Assembly (NCBI RefSeq): GCF_900117415.1
Contig: NZ_FPEI01000006.1
Span: 806,001-870,000 of the forward strand
Direction: 5' to 3'
Origin: Hyphomicrobium sp. CS1BSMeth3
Lineage (GTDB): Bacteria; Pseudomonadota; Alphaproteobacteria; Rhizobiales; Hyphomicrobiaceae
Length of the DNA: 64,000 nucleotides
In this document: in pieces, positions 14,964-22,942 of the stretch
Numbering within the stretch: the stretch's first letter is position 1
Layout of the letters: every line of letters begins with the position of its first letter
Translations under genes and position numbers: made by a program
The notes under the pieces: model-generated
The model's input: the letters and a program-made list of their open reading frames with translations, nothing else
Told to the model about the DNA's origin: nothing
The model's database searches: none

Positions 14964-17210
14964 TTATTGCGGTGGGGGCAGCGACAGCAGCGCCCGGTTC
15001 ATGTGCGAAGGCCATGGCGACTGCGGCGCGGGCCTCTTGGCCTTCGCCTTCTCTATGGCGACCGGACGGCCGCCACCCTCAGCGATCTGGACGGCGAGTC
15101 GGGCCAGCCGCGCGCGGCTGGCGCTATTGAGTTGTCGGCGCTGAGACAGTGCCAACAGCGCATTCGCCATGTTGTCGCGCGTGTGCCCCTGCGCGATCAG
15201 CATCTCGGCCGCGTCACGTGCAAGCCGGACATTGCGTTCGGAGATCGCCTGCCCGCTCAGCAGGTTCGCCAACCTGATGCCGCCCTCTGCGACCATTCCC
15301 GGAAGCGATCGGTTGCCCCAGCCTCGTGTCAAATCCGAGCGGCCGGCGGCATTCGGAAACTCGCCCTGTGCAGTAAGGCGCCCGGCCGTGGCGCTGTTTC
15401 CGAGGACAGCCTGACGGGTCTGGTCGAACGTCGTCTCAGCATCAAGACGTCGCGTAAGTCGGCCAGCCGCCTGAGGCCCTGCGACCAGATCGAGCTTCTC
15501 GCGTGCGAAATCCGAGCCCAGCGCGCGCCGAGCTGCGGCAGCCGAGTTCTCACCTTGTGCCGTGGAAGCGTGCCCCATGACGTTGCGGACACCCTCGCGA
15601 GCGCCGACAAGGTAGCCAGCGGCTTCAGGCGGAGTCATGCCACCGCGCGGGGGATTGCCGACGCCAAACATCGCAGCGCTCATCTCGTCCGGTGTCATGC
15701 TGCGGCCGACGAGCGCGCTGCGGCCCTGGTCCATGGCGTCGCGGATTTGGAAGTCTTCGGCCTCCAGCCGGCGAGCCTGGGCCCACGGACTTTGATCCGG
15801 CGCTCCAGGGCTGATCGCCTCATCGACCTGAGTGCGCAGGCGACGTGCGAGATTGCCATAGATGCGCTGGTCGTTGGCAGTCGCGGTGCGGCCGCCCATG
15901 CCGTCAAGAGACCGTTTGAGGTAGTCATATTCAGTCGCATTCGGCACGCGCGTGATTTCGAATGAGCCATCCGGACGTTGGCGCGCGAAGAACTGGTTAG
16001 GACCGGCCGCCGGATCGATGTTGGCGTAGCGACGAGCCTCGCGGATCACGGCAGGCTCATTCTGGGCAAGCAGCGTCAGGGTGTCCTCGAGATCCCGCGT
16101 GAATGGAACCGGGTTGTTCTGGAATTGCTGTCGATGCGGCGCGGCCTGTGCTCGGTAGTGCTGTTGGGTTGCGTGCACTGTCTCAGGGATGTTGGCCGCG
16201 GGGCCAAGTGCCTGATCAACATCGGCTGTGATGCGACCGGCAGCGCCATCACGGCGGGCATTGAGGGCATCGGAGACGACACGCTGTCCGGTCCCGGGCT
16301 GATTGGCGATTGCACTCGCCTGCCCGCGCAGGTTCGGTCCCATGTCGGCCAACATGCCTTCAGGCCCGAGGTCGGCGGCCTGCTGCTGATAACGTGCAGC
16401 AAGGTCATCGTCGCCTACAGCGCGCGCGACGCGATCGACCGCACCGCGATCGTAGCCGCGCAAGGCGGGAGGCAGAGGCCGCATTCGCTCGGCTACATGC
16501 CCCGCCGCATTGCCTACCATCCGAGCAGCTCCGACCGCAGCTGGGCCCAACGCAACGCCTATGCCGGCGCCTTTGCCGCCCTCGATGAGCCGCTCTTTGA
16601 CTCCTTCGCCCTGACCTGCACCGTACAGCGCGCCATAGCCGAGGCCGGTGATGGCTGCATTGCCCATCTGCGGCAGCACGGCTGCGCCACGGAATACATG
16701 GGCGATTGGGGACACCGGCGCCGATGCGATGCCGCCAGCAACCTTGCGAAGATCTGACGTGTTCACGTCGATGTTAGTGAATGGGATCTTGCCGACTTTC
16801 GTCGCGTCTTTGTCGACCGCGCGATCTCGGGCCTCCTGATAGGCCATGCTTTCGTCGTAGGGCGCGCCCATCCGCTCGCCGGTGAACCAATGCACCGCGG
16901 CGGAAGTTGCGGCGTTGGCCTCGTTTAGCCAACTGCCGACCGGCGTCCCCGTCGCCATGTCGCGGAGGTAGTCGGTGCCGCGGTCGAAGGCTGACCGCGC
17001 CCCCTTGCGCTCTCTGGCAACATGGAAGTCAGCCCAGGCCTTCAGCGCGGCGTCGCGCTGGGCTTCCGGGAGCTTGGCGATATCCTTGCGGATGGCGCCC
17101 GTCGATCTGTTGAAATCGATCTGGGGCATTTCGCTGATCACCGGATCGTTTTCCCAGCTCGGGGGGCTTGCGTTCGTCTCTTCGATAACGGGATCGTCTC
17201 GCCAGCCCAT
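14964..17210 (-). CDS. podovirus-type ejection / internal virion protein (large)
   Basis: 748 residues, no enzyme motif. The N-terminus carries a duplicated WRDDPVI/WENDPVI element, then long Ala/Gly-rich helices with a glycine-rich hydrophobic stretch (LIEGGKGAGIGVALGPAAVG, about residues 210-235). The composition and size fit podovirus internal virion proteins, which are released into the cell with DNA. It is the last of three co-directional genes (19885, 19054, 17210) whose ends abut or overlap by one base. Assignment rests on organisation and composition, not a recognised domain. Confidence 0.6.
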   Translation of the reverse strand: MGWRDDPVIEETNASPPSWENDPVISEMPQIDFNRSTGAIRKDIAKLPEAQRDAALKAWADFHVARERKGARSAFDRGTDYLRDMATGTPVGSWLNEANAATSAAVHWFTGERMGAPYDESMAYQEARDRAVDKDATKVGKIPFTNIDVNTSDLRKVAGGIASAPVSPIAHVFRGAAVLPQMGNAAITGLGYGALYGAGQGEGVKERLIEGGKGAGIGVALGPAAVGAARMVGNAAGHVAERMRPLPPALRGYDRGAVDRVARAVGDDDLAARYQQQAADLGPEGMLADMGPNLRGQASAIANQPGTGQRVVSDALNARRDGAAGRITADVDQALGPAANIPETVHATQQHYRAQAAPHRQQFQNNPVPFTRDLEDTLTLLAQNEPAVIREARRYANIDPAAGPNQFFARQRPDGSFEITRVPNATEYDYLKRSLDGMGGRTATANDQRIYGNLARRLRTQVDEAISPGAPDQSPWAQARRLEAEDFQIRDAMDQGRSALVGRSMTPDEMSAAMFGVGNPPRGGMTPPEAAGYLVGAREGVRNVMGHASTAQGENSAAAARRALGSDFAREKLDLVAGPQAAGRLTRRLDAETTFDQTRQAVLGNSATAGRLTAQGEFPNAAGRSDLTRGWGNRSLPGMVAEGGIRLANLLSGQAISERNVRLARDAAEMLIAQGHTRDNMANALLALSQRRQLNSASRARLARLAVQIAEGGGRPVAIEKAKAKRPAPQSPWPSHMNRALLSLPPPQ

Positions 17211-19054
17211 TAGCTTTTCCTCCGAAGCTTGCCGTCGGGGCCGTAGTATTGAGAGCCGGACGGCAGTGTCTGATAGTCGTCGTTGCCACGGACGGTCGGA
17301 ATGGCGCCGCCGATGTCAGGCGAACTGAACCGTCCTGCTGCTGGTTCGTTGAGCCGCCCCTGCTGCTTGCCATCGTTGGTCGGGCCCGCAGCAGGCCCGC
17401 TCTGCACCCCGTACTGGATGCCAGTTGCCTTGGTGATCATGTCGCGCGTCACTTTCGAGAGCGCCGAGCGGCCTTCCGCCCACTTCTGCATGTGCTCGGC
17501 GAGGCCATTCGACGAACGATGCTTGTGCAGGTATCGCTGCGCTTCTGCATTCTCCGCCATCTTGTATTTCTCGATGTCGATCATGGTGCGGACCATGATC
17601 TGATTGCCGCCGCGGGTGTTGCTGAGGCCTGGCGTGCTCGCGACGAGGAACGCAAGATCGCGATCGGACAGCGCGCCTGGCATGCCTTCGCCGCCGGCGG
17701 GATTGCGAAGCGCTAGCGCGAACTGGTTTGACACCATTCGCACCGCTTCGGATGCGGGGATGCCCTCGAGATCCATTCCGAGAACCGCCTGAGCTGCCTT
17801 CTTGAACTCCAGGACAGCGTTGCCCCCGGTGCCCTGGTAGACAGCTGGACTGTCGATTAGCTGTGCCATCATCTCGAGCCGCGGCAGCTTGCTGCGTGAT
17901 GCCTGGATGGCATCGTTACGGGTTTTGATGTCGGCAACAGCTGCCTTGGCATCTTCTTCGACAAACTTCCCTCCACGTAGCGAGTCTTCCACGTCGCCGA
18001 CAATGCGACCGCTTCCGATGTCGACAAGATGCTTGCCGACCTGCTTGACCCCGCGGTGAGGGGTCAGCGCGGTTGGCTGCTGGCGGCCGGCCGGAGGCTG
18101 AGGCGCTGCTTGCGGAGCTGCGGTCGCACCGGGGATCGGCACGCTTTGCGGTGGCAATGTTGCTGCGCCATCCCGCGAAGGCGACATGATCGCAAAGTTG
18201 TCCTCCTCTGCTGCGGGGCGCGCATCGCCATATCGGCTCTCATCGAAGAGCCCGCCCATGTTCCCGGATATGGCAGGCCGCCCCTGATCCTGCGACGGCG
18301 CCATTCCCGCGGACGGACCGGCGGAAGCTATCGGCGCTGGGTGCTGGACACGTGTGGGCACCGGTGCGCCTGAAGTCGGCGGGATCAGCGGCCCTGCCTG
18401 CGGCGGAGCAATTCCGGGCGCGCCCGCCGGTGCCGGCTGCCCTCCGGAGCCGTCGAGCGTCATGCCAGACGGGAGATGTCGGCCTCTTGGGACATAGATT
18501 GGAGGCGACGTGGGATTTGACAGATCGTGCATCAAGCGATCGCCGTTCGCTCCCGCCTGCACGCCCCAGATTTTGCCGTCCGCTGTCTGGTAGGGGCGAA
18601 TTTCCTTACCAAATCCGCCTGCCCCTTCGGCCGCCTCGCGCAGAGCTTTCGCAGTCTGTGCCTGCTTATAGGCGATATCATACGGATGCATTGCGGCTGC
18701 GCGCTGCTCGTCCGGCATCCTCAGCTTTGCGATGATGCTCGGATCCTGCGCCGCTTGAGCATAGCGGGCGATGCTTGGATCGATGCCATTGCTGAAGTTC
18801 GGATCGGACAGCAACTTCTGGAAGGCCTGCTGCTGCTGCTGTTTCTGACGCTGATCGGCAAATTGCGCACCGGCCTGCATGCCGCGCTGCATACCGCCGA
18901 AGCCCTCACCAGAGGCAAGCGCTGCGCCGCCGAGGAACATCGGGCTCTGCAATGTGTCCTGGAGATAGCCGCCGACACCGCGCACGGTCTCACCGATGCC
19001 ATCCCACCATCCCTTCGCGGCCGGCTGGCCGCCGTCCTCAAACCAGTTGCTCAT
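17210..19054 (-). CDS. podovirus-type internal virion protein (middle)
   Basis: 614 residues. N-terminal WFEDGGQPAAKGWWDGIGET, a membrane-active-looking SPMFLGGAALASGEGFGGMQ, a Gln-rich helix (QRQKQQQQQAFQKL), a Pro-rich disordered centre (about 195-330), and a helical C-terminal half (KKAAQAVLGMDLEGIPASEA). This layout resembles phage DNA-ejection proteins. Its stop shares a base with the following start. No enzymatic motif seen. Confidence 0.6.
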   Translation of the reverse strand: MSNWFEDGGQPAAKGWWDGIGETVRGVGGYLQDTLQSPMFLGGAALASGEGFGGMQRGMQAGAQFADQRQKQQQQQAFQKLLSDPNFSNGIDPSIARYAQAAQDPSIIAKLRMPDEQRAAAMHPYDIAYKQAQTAKALREAAEGAGGFGKEIRPYQTADGKIWGVQAGANGDRLMHDLSNPTSPPIYVPRGRHLPSGMTLDGSGGQPAPAGAPGIAPPQAGPLIPPTSGAPVPTRVQHPAPIASAGPSAGMAPSQDQGRPAISGNMGGLFDESRYGDARPAAEEDNFAIMSPSRDGAATLPPQSVPIPGATAAPQAAPQPPAGRQQPTALTPHRGVKQVGKHLVDIGSGRIVGDVEDSLRGGKFVEEDAKAAVADIKTRNDAIQASRSKLPRLEMMAQLIDSPAVYQGTGGNAVLEFKKAAQAVLGMDLEGIPASEAVRMVSNQFALALRNPAGGEGMPGALSDRDLAFLVASTPGLSNTRGGNQIMVRTMIDIEKYKMAENAEAQRYLHKHRSSNGLAEHMQKWAEGRSALSKVTRDMITKATGIQYGVQSGPAAGPTNDGKQQGRLNEPAAGRFSSPDIGGAIPTVRGNDDYQTLPSGSQYYGPDGKLRRKS

Positions 19055-19057
19055 GGC

Positions 19058-19885
19058 TCACCCCCACCATGCGTTGACTTGATTGCCGACATTTCCGGTC
19101 GAAGCCATGCCGGGCATTCCGCCGCCACCGAACAGACCAGGAGGCATTCCCGTTGCCATTTGCGCGCCCATCATGCCGACGCCGAGAGCCGTCTGAAGCG
19201 GGTTCGGCGTTACTGAGGCAGTCTTCGTCTCACTGCCGGTGCCGCCGGCTGCTCCGATTTGAGAGATGTATGGCAAGGCCTCCGCATATGGCCTGAGGCC
19301 CGCCATGCGTTGTTCCTCCCAAGCCTGCCGCGCGGCGTCGATGTCGCGCTGCGCGTAGCCCTCGCGCGCCTGCCCAGCACTCAACATGTTGCCCATGATG
19401 CCCTGGGAAACGCCCGGGAGCTGGCTCGCTGCCTGCATCTGGCGCTGGCGCTCGTTCTCGTAGGTCTGGAACAAGGGCTGAGCGGTCGCGTTGGTCAGCT
19501 CGCGGGACACGAGAGCCTGATCGACACTCGAGCCCGGCGCCATGCCGGCCGCCGACACGCGAGAATTCACGCTCGGCATGACGTTCGCCCGAATGGAGCT
19601 CATGAGCTGCTCCATGTACGGGTTGCCCTGCTCAAGGTACTTGCCCCCGACCGTGTCCGACAGAAAGCCCTCGGTCTGCTTCGCGCCGGCGGAGTCATAG
19701 AGCGCATCGAGGCCCGCCGAGGTCTGGTCGCTCATGCCGGCCACACGCGGGCCGCTGTAGGCCTGGGCATTGGCCGGATTGTTCATCCAGCTCGTGATGC
19801 CGGAGGCAGCACTCGTCAGGCCTGGAATGGCCGGAGCGTAAGGGTCCTTCGTCGTGTTCGACGTCGATTTCTGCTTCGTGCTCAC
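19058..19885 (-). CDS. podovirus-type virion protein (tail/ejection module)
   Basis: 275 residues. A short polar head with DPYAPAIPGLTSAASGITSW, then NPYMEQLMSSIRANVMPSVN and a Gln/Met-rich helix (FQTYENERQRQMQAASQL), ending in a Gly/Met-rich tail. Proteins with the DPYAPA...L start and this tail precede internal virion proteins in podovirus genomes. The start overlaps the upstream GNAT-like gene by 4 bp. Role inferred from family resemblance and position. Confidence 0.6.
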   Translation of the reverse strand: MSTKQKSTSNTTKDPYAPAIPGLTSAASGITSWMNNPANAQAYSGPRVAGMSDQTSAGLDALYDSAGAKQTEGFLSDTVGGKYLEQGNPYMEQLMSSIRANVMPSVNSRVSAAGMAPGSSVDQALVSRELTNATAQPLFQTYENERQRQMQAASQLPGVSQGIMGNMLSAGQAREGYAQRDIDAARQAWEEQRMAGLRPYAEALPYISQIGAAGGTGSETKTASVTPNPLQTALGVGMMGAQMATGMPPGLFGGGGMPGMASTGNVGNQVNAWWG

Positions 19886-20391
19886 AATCGCTTCTCCACC
19901 TGTGTCGTGATCTTGCGCCAGCCGAGCGGCTTCAACGCGCGCTCCCAGCCGGCGCGGCCTTCGCCACGCAACCGAACACAGCCCTGCTCACGGGCCCATT
20001 TCTCGATGATCTTCAGGACCGGGAGGCTCTGCTCCATCATCTCCGCACCGACGATCGGAATGGCGCATGTGCGCCCCGCCGCTGTTTCGTAGACTTCGGT
20101 GATGAGCACCCCCGTCGGGCGATCGTTGCGCGCCCAGATGGCCCACAACTGCATCTTGCGATCGCGGATCTCACGGTAGATGTCCGCCGCCGTGTGGGCG
20201 TTCGCATTGGTGACCAACGCCTCGTGGATCCATCCCCTGATATGTGGCCAGTAGAGATCGAGGTTCTCCGCGAGAACGCCCTCGAGGTAAGGCCTGATGG
20301 GAGCATCCAAGGGTGTCCCACCGACGTGATTTTGGTCCGGAGCGCTGGGACAGTGCCGTCCCGCTAGGTGTCCCGCCTCATGTCCCGCCAT
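19882..20391 (-). CDS. phage GNAT-fold-like protein
   Basis: 169 residues from the ATG at 20391, which overlaps the helicase gene by 14 bp. Conserved-looking blocks: LVTNANAHTAADIYREIRDR, MQLWAIWARNDRPTGVLITE and IIEKWAREQGCVRLRGEGRA, the last matching the acetyl-CoA-loop region of a GNAT fold. Such proteins sit near head-tail genes in several podoviruses, function unproven. It links the helicase gene to the ejection genes in one leftward unit. Confidence 0.6.
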   Translation of the reverse strand: MAGHEAGHLAGRHCPSAPDQNHVGGTPLDAPIRPYLEGVLAENLDLYWPHIRGWIHEALVTNANAHTAADIYREIRDRKMQLWAIWARNDRPTGVLITEVYETAAGRTCAIPIVGAEMMEQSLPVLKIIEKWAREQGCVRLRGEGRAGWERALKPLGWRKITTQVEKRL

Positions 20392-20491
20392 CGCGAGCCT
20401 CGCGATATTGATTTTCCTCGGCCTCAGCCCCGTGTGTCCCGGCGCTGTCCCGCGCGCCGTCCCGCTTCGCGCTGCGCTGTCCCACTGTCCC
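20314..20491. repeat. TGTCCC cluster at the 3' end of the helicase gene
   Basis: Eight TGTCCC hexamers in 178 bp: forward at 20314, 20369, 20381, 20435, 20446, 20478 and 20486, reverse at 20347. Several more GTCCC cores lie between them. The core CTGTCCCACTGTCCCA (20477-20492) recurs inverted at 3861-3884. The cluster spans the end of the DnaB_N-RepA gene and the start of the next gene. Repeats inside or beside replication genes often form the origin. Confidence 0.6.
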
Positions 20492-21967
20492 AGCCCTAGA
20501 GAGCGGGTCAGCGGGACGAACCGATTTTGCGAGCGCCCGCTGCACAGCAGATTTCGACATGCCAAGCTCGCTAGCGATCTGACGAATAGTGCGGCCTTGG
20601 CCTCGCAGTTCTTCAATGTCAGCGAGGTGCGCATCGGCTAGCTCGCGCATGGTCCACACCGCGCGACCGTCAATAATCTCTAGCCTCGCTTCGAACGGCT
20701 CTACGGCCGCACCGTGAAGGCCGCGCGCCTTCTCAAAGTGAGCCTCAAAGCGCGCACCCTCGCTCGGATCGTAGTCCTGCGGCTCCCTGAGATTGAGAAC
20801 CACGTCTAGGATGTCCTCTCGCCGCGAAGTGCCGCGCTGGCCGCGAGCCTTGTTCGCGTGATGGATGACAATCACGCTGCGCCCTTGGCGCCGAAGTGAC
20901 AGAAGCCAATTCTGGACGGGAAGCCATCCTTCGGACTCGTTCTCGATGCCGGTGCGCATCAAGGTCGACACATTGTCCAGAATGATCAGTCGGGCATCCG
21001 TGCGTCGAATTACTGCATCGAGCGCCGACTGGCCTTCCGGCGTCGCCAAATCCGGGAGACCGTATTCATGCAGATCAGAAGAAAGGATGTGAAAGTTCTC
21101 GGCAATCACGTTGTCGCCCTTGGTGATTAAGTCCAAGCGCTCGCGCAATCCGATAGCCGGCATTTCTCCGCAGACATGCAGGACTGTGCACGGGCGGTGA
21201 GCTTTCCATTTCAGGAACTCGCCGCCAGACGCCACGGCCAAGCCCAGTTCGAGCGCAGCCCATGTCTTGCCGCCACCGCGCCATGCATAGAGCATGTTGA
21301 CGCTGCGCTCGGCTATGAGCCCCTCAATGAGCCACTCCCGCGGCATGAGGTCGGCCGCTTGAAATTGAGCAAGATCTATGGGCTTGAGTTGGCCTGCATC
21401 ATTGCTTTGCAGAAGAGCGAATTCGGCCGCCGTGTGCCGGAGCAGCCCGTTAAAGGGGGCGGCGGTATCGTACGCTTCATTGACGAAATCCTCTCCGATA
21501 ACGATCGCTCTGCGTCGCTCGGAGAGTTCTACGATTTCCCGCGCATAGTGCTCTGCATCAGACGTCGTCTCACCTTTGACGACGAGCCGCCCGAGATACT
21601 GCGGCACGGTAAGCCCGGGCTCGATGGGCACGGCAGCCTCAAAGTAGGCGCGCATGGTTACGGGCGTAGCTAGCTTGCCGCTTGTGATCAGCTTGCCGGC
21701 CACCTCATAAATCTGCTGGTGTAGCGGGTCGAAGAAATGGCGCCCATCCAGGAAGCTAGACACGCGCCCGTATGCCTCCTTATTGGTGAGGACCGTGCCA
21801 AGCAGCGCTTGCTCGGCGTCAATGTTGTTCGGCGCCCTGCGGATGGGGAGATCATCCTCCGCCACGCCGGCTCCGGCCACCACATGCAGCGCCTTCCCGT
21901 TGGCCTTGCCATTAGAGCGCTTCAACGCCGATCCGTTCGGGGCATGGATATCTGAGAATATTGCCAT
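20378..21967 (-). CDS. replicative helicase fusion: DnaB N-domain, RepA-like ATPase, HTH
   Basis: 529 residues. About 40-145 is a DnaB N-terminal domain (NNIDAEQALLGTVLTN, FFDPLHQQIYEVAGKLITSG). About 210-400 is a hexameric RepA/AAA_25 ATPase with Walker A AWRGGGKTWAALEL, Walker B RLIILDNVSTL and a VIVIHHANKARG sensor. About 450-480 is a HTH (RTIRQIASELGMSKSAVQRA). It should unwind DNA for replication of the element, and the HTH suggests it may also bind its own origin. TGTCCC repeats sit at its 3' end. Confidence 0.85.
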   Translation of the reverse strand: MAIFSDIHAPNGSALKRSNGKANGKALHVVAGAGVAEDDLPIRRAPNNIDAEQALLGTVLTNKEAYGRVSSFLDGRHFFDPLHQQIYEVAGKLITSGKLATPVTMRAYFEAAVPIEPGLTVPQYLGRLVVKGETTSDAEHYAREIVELSERRRAIVIGEDFVNEAYDTAAPFNGLLRHTAAEFALLQSNDAGQLKPIDLAQFQAADLMPREWLIEGLIAERSVNMLYAWRGGGKTWAALELGLAVASGGEFLKWKAHRPCTVLHVCGEMPAIGLRERLDLITKGDNVIAENFHILSSDLHEYGLPDLATPEGQSALDAVIRRTDARLIILDNVSTLMRTGIENESEGWLPVQNWLLSLRRQGRSVIVIHHANKARGQRGTSRREDILDVVLNLREPQDYDPSEGARFEAHFEKARGLHGAAVEPFEARLEIIDGRAVWTMRELADAHLADIEELRGQGRTIRQIASELGMSKSAVQRALAKSVRPADPLSRAGTVGQRSAKRDGARDSAGTHGAEAEENQYREARDGGT

Positions 21968-21978
21968 GTGCGCTCCCC

Positions 21979-22278
21979 CTAGAACGGCAGTGGATCATTG
22001 GGGGCGGGGCGCGACGGGCGGGCAGCGGCGAGCGGCTCATTCGCCTTCGCGCGCTCCACTTGGCTCGGCTTGCCATCGTGCTGGCGAGGCTTTTCCTCGG
22101 CCTGCTGAACCATGAGGTGCCAGATCTCGCCGCCATCGTCGGCAGTTTCGCGTGACTTAAGCAGTACGACCTTGGCCATGCCCAAGCGGCCGACCCAATA
22201 GTCCTGCTCAGTTCGCTTCGATGTCTTTCTGAATAGCCTGCAGAGCGGAAAGCTTGGGCCGAAGTCGGCGCTGCTCAT
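21979..22278 (-). CDS. small protein with SSB-like C-terminal tip
   Basis: 99 residues. Central block YWVGRLGMAKVVLLKSRETA then GEIWHLMVQ forms a short beta-rich domain. The tail is disordered and ends NDPLPF, like the acidic-proline-phenylalanine tip by which SSB recruits partners. It lies just upstream of the helicase gene (11-bp gap) and overlaps the previous stop by 4 bp. A replication accessory role is plausible but inferred. Confidence 0.6.
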   Translation of the reverse strand: MSSADFGPSFPLCRLFRKTSKRTEQDYWVGRLGMAKVVLLKSRETADDGGEIWHLMVQQAEEKPRQHDGKPSQVERAKANEPLAAARPSRPAPNDPLPF

Positions 22279-22523
22279 GACGGCGCCCCCTCTACAATCG
22301 GAGAGCTCGGCGCTGGGGCATGGAGCAGAGTTGAGATGCGCTCAAGCAGGGCGTCATCATCGCCGCGGTCATCAATGCGGCCGTATTCTTCGATGCGAAG
22401 TACAACCTCGCGGAGCAGCTCAAAGGCTTCAGCAGCTTCGTCTTCCGAATAGCTGCACAGGGTGGCGTCGCACTCAGTTGAGTGACGCTGCGGCTTCGCC
22501 GCGATGTTGGTCTGCGCTTCCAT
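22275..22523 (-). CDS. small acidic protein, function unknown
   Basis: 82 residues from the ATG at 22523, with an upstream extension possible to 22568. An acidic helical centre (EDEAAEAFELLREVVLRIEE) dominates. It overlaps the start of the next gene by 4 bp. No recognised domain. Part of the leftward early block. Confidence 0.5.
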   Translation of the reverse strand: MEAQTNIAAKPQRHSTECDATLCSYSEDEAAEAFELLREVVLRIEEYGRIDDRGDDDALLERISTLLHAPAPSSPIVEGAPS

Positions 22524-22672
22524 CTTCTGTCGAAATCCCGTGAACTTGCGGCGGGTCTCAACGCGCACGACTGGAATACGCAGGACGGTTGTGCTACTAG
22601 TTCGCCGCTTCCATCGAACATTGACCGGCGCGCGCCCTGGTTCCCTCCCAGGACGTTGCGTGCGGCCGCACC

Positions 22673-22942
22673 TCAGGCTGCCTGGGAGGCGGCTTCAGCT
22701 TCCTGATGATTAGGCAGTCGCTTGCCAGCGAGCGCACTCTGGCGAGGCCTGGAGGCCACCCATGCGTCAATCGTCGATTTCCAAGTAAAGCCGCGTGGCC
22801 CGACGTAGAAATCATGCTGCGGGAAGCCGTGCTTCTCCCGCCAGCTCAAGATGGCCCAGCGCGAAACTCCAAAGCGCTTGCAGATAGCGCCGTTGTCGAA
22901 AGCTTCGTCGTCGCTAGTGGGAACCGCCCTCTGTGCTTTCAT
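22673..22942 (-). CDS. AlpA-like HTH protein / excisionase candidate
   Basis: 89 residues from the ATG at 22942. A MerR-like winged HTH: FDNGAICKRFGVSRWAILSW, then HDFYVGPRGFTWKSTIDAWV, the pattern of AlpA/Xis-type proteins. It overlaps the 3' end of the upstream gene by 29 bp and is two genes from the attR integrase, a typical place for an excisionase or integrase activator. Confidence 0.7.
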   Translation of the reverse strand: MKAQRAVPTSDDEAFDNGAICKRFGVSRWAILSWREKHGFPQHDFYVGPRGFTWKSTIDAWVASRPRQSALAGKRLPNHQEAEAASQAA

